Source: Streptomyces liangshanensis (GTDB lineage Bacteria > Actinomycetota > Actinomycetes > Streptomycetales > Streptomycetaceae). Taken from it: a stretch of DNA of 64,000 nucleotides. The notes beneath the pieces are model-generated. The model did not search any database. It worked only from the letters and a program-made list of their open reading frames with translations, and had not been told where the DNA came from. Location: the NCBI RefSeq assembly GCF_011694815.1, contig NZ_CP050177.1:1116001-1180000 (forward strand). Reading direction: 5' to 3'. Both the position numbers and the translations under genes were made by a program. This document shows positions 1 through 8,601 of the stretch, one piece after another; within the stretch, counting starts at the first letter, position 1, and the number at the start of each line of letters is the position of its first letter.

Positions 1-1119
1 GACGCCCTGGTGCAGCGGGACGGCCCCGCGCTCGATGGCCACGGAGACCAGGTCGCCCAGCTCCTTGGCCTTGGCCGCGTTGATGAGCGGGCCGAAGTCC
101 AGCTCGGGCAGCGGGTCGTCCGGGTGGGCGACGGCGAGCGGGTGGCCCACCTTGATGGAGCGGACTGCGGGGAGGTACGCCCCGAGGAAGTCCGCGAACT
201 GCGAGCGCTGGACGACGAACCGGGGGTAGGCCGTGCAGCGCTGCTTCCCGTAGTCGAACAGCTTGGGGATGACGGCGCCGAGCGCGTCCCAGTCGCTGTT
301 GTTCCAGACGCCCCAGGTGTTGAGGCCCTCCTGTTCGAGGACGTGCCGCTTGCCCAGGTCGGCGACGGCGGTCGCGATGTCGGCGCCGGTGTCCCGGCCG
401 CCGACGAAGGAGACACAGCCGATCTCCGGCGAGCGGACGAGCGCCTCGGAGAGGTCGCGGCCGCTGCCGCTGACCAGGGTGACGGGGATGCCCTCCCGCA
501 CGGCGAGCGCGCTCGCCAGGGTCAGGCAGGCGACCCCGCCGTCGGTCGGGGCCTTGGCGATCACCGCGTTGCCGGCCAGCGCCTGCGTGAGCATGGCGTG
601 CACGAGGACGGACATCGGGTAGTTCCAGCTCGCGATGTTGGAGACGGGGCCCGCCAGCGGGGTCCTGCCCTCCAGCATCCGGTCGACGTTGTCGACGTAC
701 CAGCGCACGCCGTCGATCGCACGGTCGACGTCGGCCTGGGCGAGGCGCCAGGGCTTGCCTATCTCCCAGACCAGGAGAAGGGCGAGCAGTTCGCGGTGTT
801 CGGTGAGCGCGTCGAGTGTGGCGGTGACGCGCGCCTTGCGCTCCGGCAGCGGCACGTGCCGCCAGGCGCGGTGCTCGTCCAGCGAGGCCCGCACGGCCTG
901 CTGGGCGGTGGTGGCGTCCAGCCGCGGCGGGCCCGCGATGGGGCTGCCGTCGACGGGACTGGTGGCGGGCAGGGCCCGTCCTTCGGTCTGCCAGGCCGAC
1001 GCCCACAGGTTGAGCACGCGGTCGTCGCGGAAGGCCTCGGGGGCGACGGCGAGGCTGCGGCGCCACGCGTCGGACCAGGCTGTTCCGGGCTTGAGTTGGA
1101 GGTTGGACGTAGGTGCCAT
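1..1119 (-). CDS. Aldehyde dehydrogenase family protein (C-terminus cut by window edge)
   Basis: NAD(P)+-dependent aldehyde oxidation is the expected role. Translation from the ATG at 1119 gives 373 uninterrupted codons and runs off the left edge, so the last ~100 residues of a ~480-residue family member are missing. Visible motifs: a substrate/cofactor region with SNIASWNYPMS near residue 160, a Rossmann segment with FVGGRDTG near 238, a catalytic-glutamate segment LEQEGLN (about 261-267) in place of the usual ELGG form, and the catalytic cysteine C295 in KQRCTAYPR. It lies 321 bp downstream of sucD on the same strand, so it could be a late gene of the sucCD transcript or stand alone. The substrate cannot be told; succinate semialdehyde or a glyoxylate-related aldehyde would fit the neighbours, but that is a guess. 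Confidence 0.85.
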   Translation of the reverse strand, partial: MAPTSNLQLKPGTAWSDAWRRSLAVAPEAFRDDRVLNLWASAWQTEGRALPATSPVDGSPIAGPPRLDATTAQQAVRASLDEHRAWRHVPLPERKARVTATLDALTEHRELLALLLVWEIGKPWRLAQADVDRAIDGVRWYVDNVDRMLEGRTPLAGPVSNIASWNYPMSVLVHAMLTQALAGNAVIAKAPTDGGVACLTLASALAVREGIPVTLVSGSGRDLSEALVRSPEIGCVSFVGGRDTGADIATAVADLGKRHVLEQEGLNTWGVWNNSDWDALGAVIPKLFDYGKQRCTAYPRFVVQRSQFADFLGAYLPAVRSIKVGHPLAVAHPDDPLPELDFGPLINAAKAKELGDLVSVAIERGAVPLHQGV

Positions 1120-1440
1120 GGTGAGTCTCCGCTCGAGGGAGGCGGGATGTGCGTGGCTCGGCACGAATGCCGCGGGTATACGGGTACGAGCACGAGTGAC
1201 GTGTACGGGTATGGGTACCGCGGGGTGGTCGGGTGACCCGACGGTGTCGGGCGGTGGTACCGGGCCGGTGGGAGGTGGTGGGCCGCCGGGCCGCCTGCGT
1301 GTGAGTGGTGCGGTGTGATGGTGCCGTGTGGCGGTGGTGCTGTGTGGCGGTGGTGCCGTGTGGGGAGCGGTGCTCCCCGAGGTGGTGCTGTTCAGTTGTA
1401 CGGTGGCGCGTTCACCGCGTGATGACGCGCGCACGCTCCG
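1120..1440. other. Intergenic GT-rich stretch with short tandem repeat
   Basis: This 321-base gap between sucD and the aldehyde dehydrogenase carries no convincing gene. It is G/T-rich on the plus strand. A 16-base unit, TGGTGCCGTGTGGCGG, is repeated three times in tandem at 1319-1334, 1335-1350 and 1351-1366 with few mismatches. An ORF read across it on the plus strand shows low-complexity, biased residues and no ribosome binding site, so I treat it as non-coding. Confidence 0.6.
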
Positions 1441-2361
1441 TCAGTGGAGCACGGCCAGCCGGTCCAGGACCAGCCTCGCCGTCTCCGACGGGGTCGAGCC
1501 GACCCGTACCCCCACCGCTTCCAGCGCCTTCTTCTTCGCCTCCGCGGTGCCCGCGGAACCGGAGACGATCGCGCCGGCGTGGCCCATGGTCTTGCCCTCG
1601 GGCGCGGTGAAGCCGGCAATGTAGCCGATGACCGGCTTGGTCACGTGGTCGGCGATGTAGGCCGCCGCGCGCTCCTCGGCGTCTCCGCCGATCTCACCGA
1701 TGAGCACGATGAGTTCGGTGTCGGGGTCGGCCTCGAACGCGGCGAGGCAGTCGATGTGCGTCGTGCCGACGACGGGGTCGCCGCCGATGCCGACGGCCGA
1801 CGAGAAGCCGATCTCGCGCAGCTCGTACATCAACTGGTAGGTCAGGGTGCCGGACTTGGAGACGAGCCCGATCCGGCCCGGCTTGGCGGCGATGTCGGCG
1901 GGGATGATGCCGGCGTTGGACTGCCCGGGGCTGATCAGGCCGGGACAGTTGGGGCCGATGATCCGGGTGCCGTGCTTCTTGGCGTACGCGTGGAAGGCGA
2001 CCGAGTCGTGCACGGGGATGCCCTCGGTGATGACCACGGCCAGCTCGATGCCCGCGTCCACCGCCTCGATGACGGCGGCCTTGGCGAAGGGCGGCGGGAC
2101 GAACACGACGGTGACGTTCGCGCCGGTGGCCTCGATGCCCTCGCGGACGGATCCGAAGACGGGGACGGAGAAGGGGGTGGCGCCGAGGCCCTCGACGTCC
2201 TGGGGGACGTCGAAGTCGACGGTCCGGCCGGCCTTGCGCGGGTTGACGCCGCCGACGACGTCGGTGCCGGCGGCGAGCATGCGGCGGGTGTGCTTCATGC
2301 CCTCCCCGCCGGTCATGCCCTGGACGAGGACCTTGCTCTCCTTGGTCAGGAAGATCGCCAT
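1441..2361 (-). CDS. sucD: Succinyl-CoA synthetase (ADP-forming) alpha-like subunit
   Basis: The alpha subunit of succinate-CoA ligase carries the phospho-histidine and binds CoA; with the beta subunit it makes succinyl-CoA from succinate, CoA and ATP, or the reverse. The 306-residue protein starts at MAIFLTKE, with AAGGAGAG just upstream and 11 bases after the sucC stop; the longer upstream ORF is an artefact. Visible: an N-terminal CoA-binding Rossmann fold with QGMTGGEG (14-21), the conserved stretch IIGPNCPG (134-141), and the phospho-histidine H261 in GHAGAI. Length agrees with the family. Being next to frc rather than with citric-acid-cycle genes suggests a second, specialised copy that supplies succinyl-CoA (or another acyl-CoA) for the CoA-transferase; that role is inferred. 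Confidence 0.93.
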   Translation of the reverse strand: MAIFLTKESKVLVQGMTGGEGMKHTRRMLAAGTDVVGGVNPRKAGRTVDFDVPQDVEGLGATPFSVPVFGSVREGIEATGANVTVVFVPPPFAKAAVIEAVDAGIELAVVITEGIPVHDSVAFHAYAKKHGTRIIGPNCPGLISPGQSNAGIIPADIAAKPGRIGLVSKSGTLTYQLMYELREIGFSSAVGIGGDPVVGTTHIDCLAAFEADPDTELIVLIGEIGGDAEERAAAYIADHVTKPVIGYIAGFTAPEGKTMGHAGAIVSGSAGTAEAKKKALEAVGVRVGSTPSETARLVLDRLAVLH

Positions 2362-2372
2362 GGTGTCTCTCC

Positions 2373-3506
2373 TTATCCGGCGTTCGCCAGTACGGCGGCC
2401 TGTCGGGCCGCCCCGTCCATGGTGGTGACCTGCTGTACGAGCGGGTGCGCGCGGTCCTCCAGGATCTCGCGCCCCCTGGCGGCGCTGTTCCCGTCGAGCC
2501 GGACGACGAGCGGCTTGGTCAGCTGTACGGACTCCAGGGCCTGGACGATGCCCTCGGCGACGGCGTCGCACGCGGTGATGCCGCCGAAGACGTTGACGAA
2601 CACGGACTTCACGTCCGGGTCGGAGAGGATGACGGACAGGCCGTCCGCCATCACCTGGGCGGACGCCCCTCCCCCGATGTCGAGGAAGTTCGCCGGCTCG
2701 GCCCCGCAGCCGGCGACCACGTCCAGGGTGGACATGACGAGGCCCGCGCCGTTGCCGATGACGCCGACCCCGCCGTCGAGCTTGACGTAGTTGAGGCCCT
2801 TGGCGGCGGCGGCCACCTCCAGGGGATCGTCGCCCGGGTCGGTCTCGGTGTCGCCCCAGCGCGCCTGCCTGAAGCGCGCGTTGTCGTCAAGAGTGATCTT
2901 GCCGTCGAGGGCGATAATCAGCCCATCTGTTGTACGTACCAATGGGTTTACTTCGACCAGAACGGCGTCCTCCCGTACCAAGACCTGGTAAAGAGCTTGG
3001 ATCACCGGGGCGGTCGCGGCGGGCAGCCCGGCCGCCTCCGCGATCTCCGCGGCCTTGGCCGGCGTGACCCCTTCGGCGGGGTCGACGAGGATCCGGGCGA
3101 CCGCCTCGGGGCGGGTGGCGGCGACCTCCTCGATCTCCATCCCGCCCTCCGCGGAGGCGATGGCGAGGAAGGCTCCGGCCGCCCGGTCGAGCACGAACGA
3201 CACGTAGTACTCGGCCTCGATGTCGACCGGCCGGGCCAGCATGACCTTGCGAACCGTGTGGCCCTTGATGTCCATCCCGAGGATCTGGCGGGCGGTCAAC
3301 TGCGCCGCCGCCGCGTCCGCCGCGAACTTCACGCCGCCCGCCTTGCCCCGGCCCCCGGTCTTCACCTGCGCCTTGACGACGACCCGGCCCCCGAGGCGCT
3401 CGGCCGCCGGGCCCGCCTCCTTCGCCAGCGAGACCACCTCGGCCTCCGGCACCGCGATCCCGTGGTCCGCGAACAACTCTCTTGCCTCGTGCTCATACAG
3501 ATCCAT
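2373..3506 (-). CDS. sucC: Succinyl-CoA synthetase (ADP-forming) beta-like subunit
   Basis: ATP-grasp subunit that binds nucleotide and carboxylate and works with the sucD product. The 377-residue protein starts at [12 protein letters not shown] (ATG at 3506) with GGGAG upstream; the longer ORF begins inside the operator region and is rejected. Visible: ATP-grasp lysine region [18 protein letters not shown] near 44-60, acidic metal-binding residues around [14 protein letters not shown] near 198-211, and the C-terminal ligase domain with [13 protein letters not shown] and FVNVFGGI. It is the first gene of the leftward sucC-sucD unit, and the paired operator at 3580-3607 lies about 75 bases upstream of its start, so control by the GntR regulator in this window is likely. 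Substrate range other than succinate (malate, oxalate) cannot be excluded. Confidence 0.93.
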   Translation of the reverse strand: MDLYEHEARELFADHGIAVPEAEVVSLAKEAGPAAERLGGRVVVKAQVKTGGRGKAGGVKFAADAAAAQLTARQILGMDIKGHTVRKVMLARPVDIEAEYYVSFVLDRAAGAFLAIASAEGGMEIEEVAATRPEAVARILVDPAEGVTPAKAAEIAEAAGLPAATAPVIQALYQVLVREDAVLVEVNPLVRTTDGLIIALDGKITLDDNARFRQARWGDTETDPGDDPLEVAAAAKGLNYVKLDGGVGVIGNGAGLVMSTLDVVAGCGAEPANFLDIGGGASAQVMADGLSVILSDPDVKSVFVNVFGGITACDAVAEGIVQALESVQLTKPLVVRLDGNSAARGREILEDRAHPLVQQVTTMDGAARQAAVLANAG

Positions 3507-3579
3507 GTCGGCTCCCATTTTTGGCGAAAGTGCTGTTCGCCCTCTGGACATGACCCACCGAATGCGAGATAACAAGCTT

Positions 3580-3607
3580 CATACAGTATTCGTAGACTGT
3601 ATGCAAT
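3580..3607. promoter_or_regulatory. Paired GntR-type operator between sucC and frc
   Basis: CATACAGT (3580-3587) and ACTGTATG (3596-3603) form a perfect 8-base inverted repeat with an 8-base spacer. The right half extends into ACTGTATGCAAT (3596-3607), identical to the site before the formate dehydrogenase operon (37399-37410) and close to two others at 36198 and 33423. The 12-mer is itself a near-palindrome of the kind bound by FCD-subfamily GntR proteins. It lies between the divergent sucC and frc units, so it could control both. Binding is inferred from the repeats. Confidence 0.7.
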
Positions 3608-3654
3608 GTACCGGGAGCGCAGTGGCTCCCCCCTATGAAGGGACTGGACTGCCC

Positions 3655-3939
3655 GTGGCCGACACCCGCCAGGCACGCATCTCCGGTGGTCATTCGCCGA
3701 TCGAGACCCTCCTGCCCACCGGCACGGAGGTCCTCGCGGGAGCCGGCGGCCGGACCGCCGCGACCGGGCCGGACGCGTCACGCGCCGCCACGGTGTCGAC
3801 GGCGTTCCGGCAGTGCTACGACGGCGCGCCGGACACCACGTCTCCCGCACGGCTCTACGAATCGCCCGTGACCGGGGCAGCGTCGAGCGCCCCAGGAACC
3901 ACGACCCAGACGATGGCAAGCAGAGGAGCCCCCCGATGA
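3655..3939 (+). CDS. Candidate small protein upstream of and overlapping frc
   Basis: A 94-residue frame from GTG 3655 ends in a TGA that overlaps the frc ATG in the ATGA arrangement typical of translational coupling. About 84% of its codons end in G or C, as in real genes here. The product (begins [12 protein letters not shown]) has no motif, signal peptide or membrane segment that I recognise, and there is only a weak AAGGGA 11-13 bases ahead of the start. It could be a real leader gene, a decayed remnant, or chance in GC-rich DNA. Positions 3507-3654 hold the operator but otherwise no gene. Confidence 0.35.
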   Translation: MADTRQARISGGHSPIETLLPTGTEVLAGAGGRTAATGPDASRAATVSTAFRQCYDGAPDTTSPARLYESPVTGAASSAPGTTTQTMASRGAPR

Positions 3940-5192
3940 CCCAGGCTCTTGAGACACCGCCAGGAACGAAAGCCCTGTCAGGCATCCGGGTACTGGACAT
4001 GACCCACGTCCAGTCCGGCCCCTCCGCCACCCAGCTGCTCGGCTGGCTCGGCGCGGACGTGGTGAAGGTGGAGGCGCCCACCGGCGACATCACCCGCAAG
4101 CAGCTGCGCGACATCCCCGACGTCGACTCGCTGTACTTCACCATGCTCAACTGCAACAAGCGCAGCATCACCCTCAACACCAAGACCCCGCGCGGCAAGG
4201 AGATCCTCACGGAACTCATCCGCCGCTCCGACATCATGGTCGAGAACTTCGGTCCCGGCGCGATCGACCGCATGGGCTTCACCTGGGAGAAGATCCAGGA
4301 GATCAACCCGCGGATCATCTACGCCTCGATCAAGGGCTTCGGCGAAGGCCCGTACACCAACTTCAAGGCGTACGAGGTGGTCGCCCAGGCCATGGGCGGG
4401 TCCATGTCCACCACCGGGTTCGAGGACGGTCCGCCGCTGGCGACCGGCGCCCAGATCGGCGACTCGGGCACCGGCATCCACGCCGTCGCCGGCATCCTGG
4501 CCGCGCTCTACCAGCGCGAGGCCACCGGCCGCGGCCAGCGCGTCAACGTCGCGATGCAGCACGCCGTGCTCAACCTGTGCCGGGTGAAGCTCCGCGACCA
4601 GCAGCGGCTCGCGAGCGGACCGCTCGCCGAGTACCCGAACGAGGACTTCGCCGACGACGTCCCCCGCAGCGGCAACGCGAGCGGCGGCGGACAGCCCGGC
4701 TGGGCGGTCAGGACCGCGCCCGGCGGTCCCAACGACTGGGTGTACGTGATCGTGCAGCCGGTCGGCTGGAAGCCCCTCACCGCGATGATCGGGCGGCCCG
4801 AGCTGGCGGACGACCCCGAGTGGGCGACCCCCGAGGCCCGGCTGCCCAAGCTGAGCAAGATGTTCCAGCTCATCGAGGAGTGGACCTCCACCATCCCCAA
4901 GTGGGAGGTGCTGGAGAAGCTCAACGCCCACAACATCCCGTGCGGCCCGATCCTCTCCACCAAGGAGATCATCGAGGACGCCTCCCTGGCGGCCAACGAC
5001 ATGGTCGTCGAGGTCCCGCACCCGGAGCGCGGCTCGTTCACGACGGTCGGGAGCCCGCTGAAGCTGTCGGACTCCCCCGTCGACATGGTCACCTCGCCGC
5101 TCCTCGGCGAACACAACGACGAGGTGTACGCCGGCGAGCTGGGCCTGGACGCCGAGGAACTGCTCCTGCTGAAGACGAGCGGGGTCATCTAG
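3936..5192 (+). CDS. frc: Formyl-CoA (or succinyl-CoA):oxalate CoA-transferase, class III
   Basis: Moves CoA from formyl-CoA or succinyl-CoA to oxalate, giving oxalyl-CoA, the activated form for decarboxylation or reduction. The 418-residue protein begins at the ATG 3936 with GAGGAG seven bases ahead; length matches Frc (about 416-428). Class III CoA-transferase features are clear: N-terminal [21 protein letters not shown] (102-108), the catalytic aspartate D176 in QIGDSGTG, and the glycine loop SGGGQ at 249-253 that covers the active site in Frc. The closeness to the Frc signature makes oxalate the probable acceptor. It is followed by an unknown gene and two oxalate/formate-type transporters on the same strand and preceded by the regulator's likely operator. 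The neighbouring sucCD suggests succinyl-CoA may be the donor. Confidence 0.93.
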   Translation: MTQALETPPGTKALSGIRVLDMTHVQSGPSATQLLGWLGADVVKVEAPTGDITRKQLRDIPDVDSLYFTMLNCNKRSITLNTKTPRGKEILTELIRRSDIMVENFGPGAIDRMGFTWEKIQEINPRIIYASIKGFGEGPYTNFKAYEVVAQAMGGSMSTTGFEDGPPLATGAQIGDSGTGIHAVAGILAALYQREATGRGQRVNVAMQHAVLNLCRVKLRDQQRLASGPLAEYPNEDFADDVPRSGNASGGGQPGWAVRTAPGGPNDWVYVIVQPVGWKPLTAMIGRPELADDPEWATPEARLPKLSKMFQLIEEWTSTIPKWEVLEKLNAHNIPCGPILSTKEIIEDASLAANDMVVEVPHPERGSFTTVGSPLKLSDSPVDMVTSPLLGEHNDEVYAGELGLDAEELLLLKTSGVI

Positions 5193-5194
5193 CG

Positions 5195-5641
5195 ATGGGC
5201 ACGACACCACCGATCCAGGAGGCCGTACGCGCCCTCCTGGACGCCGCCCCCGCCGGGGACACCCCGGACGCCGACGACGCCTCGGACGCGGTCAGAGCCG
5301 TCGGAACCGGTGACATTCTCGTCCATAAGGCGTACAAGAGCGTCATGGATGTTCCGGGTGTGCCGGATGTGGCGATCTCCGCGATCCCCTCGAAGCCCGT
5401 CGCGGCGGCGCGCGGCCTGGGTGAGCCGCCGTGCACCGACGAGCCGGCGATCATGCCCGGCCTGGAGGACCCGCGTACCCACGCGCCGGTCCCCGGCCAC
5501 GGGCGGACGATCGTCGTCTCCCCCCATACCACCGAGAAGCCGGTCGAGGCGCTCGGGGCGAAACACCAGTGGGCGCGAGCAGCGGGACTGCTCACCGGCG
5601 CCGACGACCGGGAAACGTGGGGAGGCCGATTCATGACCTGA
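5195..5641 (+). CDS. Hypothetical protein after frc, possibly a decayed CoA-related gene
   Basis: A 148-residue frame starting two bases after the frc stop codon. Most third codon positions are G or C and the frame is closed by TGA at 5641, supporting translation, though AGCGATG lacks a clear ribosome binding site and would depend on read-through from frc. The middle (VPGVPDVAISAIPSKPVAAA) resembles the CoA-binding domain of ADP-forming acyl-CoA synthetases, but the remainder does not follow any family I recognise, so it may be a remnant. It contains no membrane segment or signal peptide. A 76-base gap then leads to the first transporter gene. Confidence 0.5.
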   Translation: MGTTPPIQEAVRALLDAAPAGDTPDADDASDAVRAVGTGDILVHKAYKSVMDVPGVPDVAISAIPSKPVAAARGLGEPPCTDEPAIMPGLEDPRTHAPVPGHGRTIVVSPHTTEKPVEALGAKHQWARAAGLLTGADDRETWGGRFMT

Positions 5642-5717
5642 TCAGCCCGAGCGAGCAACGAAAGTTTTTGGACAGGGGGCGCTGGCCAGCTCTTTCGACG
5701 CAAGGGGAAGCAACACA

Positions 5718-7103
5718 ATGACAACCACTCAGATCACTACAGCCGTACCCTTCAAGGAGGTGACGGATCACAACGGCCGGGTGTACCGGATCGGTGAGAC
5801 CGACCGGGACATCATGGGCCGTCCACGATGGACGATGGTGCTCTTCCCGTGGTTGGGAATGATGGGCATCAGTTCGTCGGAGTACGCGTTCACCTCCGCG
5901 GAGGACACCCTCCACGAGGCGCACCTCTGGAACAGCGGGCACATCTTCTGGCTCATGGGTGTCTGGATCTTCTTCCAGGCGGCCGTGGCCTTCCCGGCGG
6001 GACAGCTCCGTGAGAGCGGCAAGCTCCCCGCCAGGTACGCGATGATGCTCGGTGCCCTCGGTACGCTGCTGGGCTACCTCTCCCTGGCCTACGCGCCGCA
6101 CGTGATCGTGGCGTACATCGGCTTCGGGATGTTCAGCGGTATCGGAGCCGGACTTGTCTACGCGACCTGCGTGAACATGGTCGGCAAGTGGTACCCGGAG
6201 CGGAAGGGTGGCAAGACCGGCCTCGTCAACGGCGGTTTCGCCTACGGCTCCGTGCCGTTCGTCTTCCTCTTCACCTCGTACATGGACCTGACGAACTACA
6301 AGACGGTCCTCGTCAGTGTCGGTGTGATCTGCTGCCTGGTCGTCGCCTCCGCGGGTTGGTTCTTCAAGGACCCGCCCAAGTTCTGGTGGCCGAAGGGCGC
6401 GGACCCGCTCAAGACGTCGGAGGACCCCCGGGTCCGCCGCGCCATGGAGAAGAACCCGCCGGCCGTCAAGCAGTACACGCCGCGTGAAGCCGCACGCGTT
6501 CCTGTGCTGTGGATGATGTGGTTCTGCCTGCTCTGCACCGCCGGGATCAACATCTTCGGAATCGCGTTCCAGGTGCCCTTCGGGAAGGACATGGGGTTCG
6601 CGGGCGGGATCGTGGCCACCGCGATGTCGCTCAAGGCAATAGTCAACGGCACGGGTCGTGGTGTGATCGGCTGGATCTCCGACAAGTACGGACGCCGTAA
6701 CACCCTGATCATCGTGTGTCTGGTCCTCGGCAGCGCGCAGTTCGGCGTGCTGATCTCCGGAACCATGGGCAGCATGCCCTTCTTCCTGTTCTGCTCGATG
6801 GTCTCCGGCTTCGGCGGTGGCGCGATCTTCCCGCTCTTCGCGGCGATGACGGCGGACTACTTCGGGGAGAACAACAACGCTTCCAACTACGGCATGGTCT
6901 ACAGCTCCAAGCTCATCTCGGGCCTCGTCGGCTCGGGCATGGGAGCGGTGGTGGTGGCCGCCTGGGACTACGAGGGCGCCTTCATCATCGCCGGAAGCAT
7001 TGGCCTGGCCTCGGCCGTACTCGCGACCTTCCTGAAGGCGCCGGGACGGTCGGACACCGCACCACTCGACAAGACACCCCCCATAGGCCGGGAGATAGCC
7101 TAA
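5718..7103 (+). CDS. Oxalate/formate antiporter family MFS transporter, copy 1
   Basis: A 461-residue polytopic membrane protein of the major facilitator superfamily, oxalate/formate antiporter (OFA) branch; expected to carry oxalate, formate or a related organic anion across the cytoplasmic membrane. About 12 hydrophobic segments are visible; family features include YIGFGMFSGIGAGLVYATC, the loop NMVGKWYPERKGGKTG, the cytoplasmic signature GRGVIGWISDKYGRR, and SGFGGGAIFPLFAA. It starts at MTTTQIT (ATG 5718) after a 76-base gap behind the frc unit and is followed directly by a homologous gene. The two share the N-terminal pattern VTDxxGRVYRIGETDR, so they arose by tandem duplication. Direction of transport and exact substrate cannot be read from the sequence. 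Confidence 0.9.
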   Translation: MTTTQITTAVPFKEVTDHNGRVYRIGETDRDIMGRPRWTMVLFPWLGMMGISSSEYAFTSAEDTLHEAHLWNSGHIFWLMGVWIFFQAAVAFPAGQLRESGKLPARYAMMLGALGTLLGYLSLAYAPHVIVAYIGFGMFSGIGAGLVYATCVNMVGKWYPERKGGKTGLVNGGFAYGSVPFVFLFTSYMDLTNYKTVLVSVGVICCLVVASAGWFFKDPPKFWWPKGADPLKTSEDPRVRRAMEKNPPAVKQYTPREAARVPVLWMMWFCLLCTAGINIFGIAFQVPFGKDMGFAGGIVATAMSLKAIVNGTGRGVIGWISDKYGRRNTLIIVCLVLGSAQFGVLISGTMGSMPFFLFCSMVSGFGGGAIFPLFAAMTADYFGENNNASNYGMVYSSKLISGLVGSGMGAVVVAAWDYEGAFIIAGSIGLASAVLATFLKAPGRSDTAPLDKTPPIGREIA

Positions 7104-8516
7104 ATGACAGAGGAACCACTCTCTGGTACGTCCGCGTCGGCCACCAAGGCCGACGCGGGCGGGCCGGGGTACCGCAACGTCACTGACGCCAAGGGCCGCG
7201 TGTACCGCATCGGCGAGACCGACCGCGAGATTCTCGGTCACTCGCGCAAGTTCATGGTGTACCTGCCGTGGGCCGCGATGATGGCCATCAGCGTCTTCGA
7301 GTACGCCTACGGATCTGCCGAGGACACTCTCTCGGCGGCCCATGGCTGGAGTCAGAGCAACACCTTCTGGATCCTCAGCGTCTGGACCTTCTTCCAGGCC
7401 GGGGTCTCCTTCCCGACCGGATGGATGCGGGAGAAGGGAATCCTGAAAGCGCGTCAGGCCATGTTCATCGGGTCGGTCCTCGCGCTCCTGGGCTTCCTGT
7501 CGATCTCCCACGTGAACAGCGTCTTCGGCGCCATCCTGGGATTCGGTGTGCTCGGCGGCATCGGCTCCGGATTCGTGTACTCCACCTGCATCAACATGGT
7601 GGGCAAGTGGTACCCGGAACGACGCGGTGGGAAGACGGGCTTCGTCAACGGCGGATTCGCCTACGGCGCCGTCCCGTTCATCTTCATCTTCAACTTCGCG
7701 TTCGACACGAGCAACTTCCACACGGTGCTCGACCTGATCGGGATCTACGTCCTGATCGTGGTGGCCGCCTGCGCCTGGTTCTTCAAGGACCCGCCGCAGA
7801 ACTGGTGGCCTGCCGAGATCGATCCGCTGAAGATCACCGCGGGTAGCAAGACCGCTCAGAGCCTGCTCAAGAACCCGCCGGCCACCAAGCAGTACCGGCC
7901 GGTGGAAGCCCTGAAGACCGGCATGCTCCCGCTCATCTGGGTGCTGCTGGTGATCACCGCCGGAGTCTCCATCTTCGGTATCTCCTTCCAGGTGCCGTTC
8001 GCCAAGGAGGTGGGCTTCGGTCCGCTCGTCGCCGCCTCGTCGGCCGGTGTGCTGTCCGTGGTCAACGGCATCGGGCGAGGAGTGGTGGGATGGCTCTCCG
8101 ACATCTGGGGCCGCAAGAACGCGCTGATCTTCGTGATCCTCGTGCTCGGGTTCTCCCAGTTCGGTGTGCTGTGGGCCGGTAACAGCAAGAACGAGTTCTT
8201 CTTCCTGCTGTTCGCCTTCATCTCCGGATTCGGCGGCGGTGCGTTCTACCCGATGTTCGCGGCACTCACGCCGGACTACTTCGGGGAGAACTACAACGCC
8301 ACCAACTACGGGATCGCCTACAGCGGCAAGGTCATCAGTGGTCTCTTCGGAGGCGGCCTCGGCTCGATGGCCGTGGACCACTGGGGCTACGACGGGGCGT
8401 ACATCCTCGCCGGGGTGTTGTCCCTGATAGCGGCGGGCCTGGCGCTCTTCCTGCGCAACCCCGGTTATCCGAAGGGTAAACCGGTGTTGCAGGACGCCCA
8501 GCCCGTCAGCGGGTAA
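7104..8516 (+). CDS. Oxalate/formate antiporter family MFS transporter, copy 2
   Basis: A 470-residue OFA-type transporter whose ATG follows immediately after the TAA of copy 1 (no spacer), with GGGAG inside the end of copy 1 serving as ribosome binding site. It keeps the same landmarks: VYRIGETDREILG near the N-terminus, MVGKWYPERRGGKTG, GRGVVGWLSDIWGRK, and SGFGGGAFYPMFAAL. Around 12 membrane segments. The pair differ mainly at the ends and in loop residues, so they may have diverged for different anions (for example oxalate in, formate out) or may form a pair; neither is shown. A strong hairpin with a T tract follows at 8539-8570. Confidence 0.9.
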   Translation: MTEEPLSGTSASATKADAGGPGYRNVTDAKGRVYRIGETDREILGHSRKFMVYLPWAAMMAISVFEYAYGSAEDTLSAAHGWSQSNTFWILSVWTFFQAGVSFPTGWMREKGILKARQAMFIGSVLALLGFLSISHVNSVFGAILGFGVLGGIGSGFVYSTCINMVGKWYPERRGGKTGFVNGGFAYGAVPFIFIFNFAFDTSNFHTVLDLIGIYVLIVVAACAWFFKDPPQNWWPAEIDPLKITAGSKTAQSLLKNPPATKQYRPVEALKTGMLPLIWVLLVITAGVSIFGISFQVPFAKEVGFGPLVAASSAGVLSVVNGIGRGVVGWLSDIWGRKNALIFVILVLGFSQFGVLWAGNSKNEFFFLLFAFISGFGGGAFYPMFAALTPDYFGENYNATNYGIAYSGKVISGLFGGGLGSMAVDHWGYDGAYILAGVLSLIAAGLALFLRNPGYPKGKPVLQDAQPVSG

Positions 8517-8538
8517 GGGCGCGAGAACAACCAACGTC

Positions 8539-8580
8539 GGAGGGCGGTGCCGTGCGTGGCACCGCCCTCCGCGGGTTTTC
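8539..8580. terminator. Strong intrinsic terminator, bidirectional
   Basis: A perfect 13-bp stem (8539-8551 with 8558-8570) around a 6-base loop is followed by GCGGGTTTT. It lies between convergent genes, the transporter ending at 8516 and the leftward TIM-barrel gene ending at 8602, and probably stops both transcripts. Confidence 0.85.
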
Positions 8581-8601
8581 CGGGGCTGTCCCCCGGTACG
8601 G

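Noticed and set aside
10..1318. Long open frames on the plus strand over the aldehyde dehydrogenase
   Set aside because: They are antisense shadows; the minus-strand frame has family motifs and normal codon use.
1150..1440. Small plus-strand genes in the GT-rich gap
   Set aside because: Low-complexity frames made by tandem repeats with no start signals.
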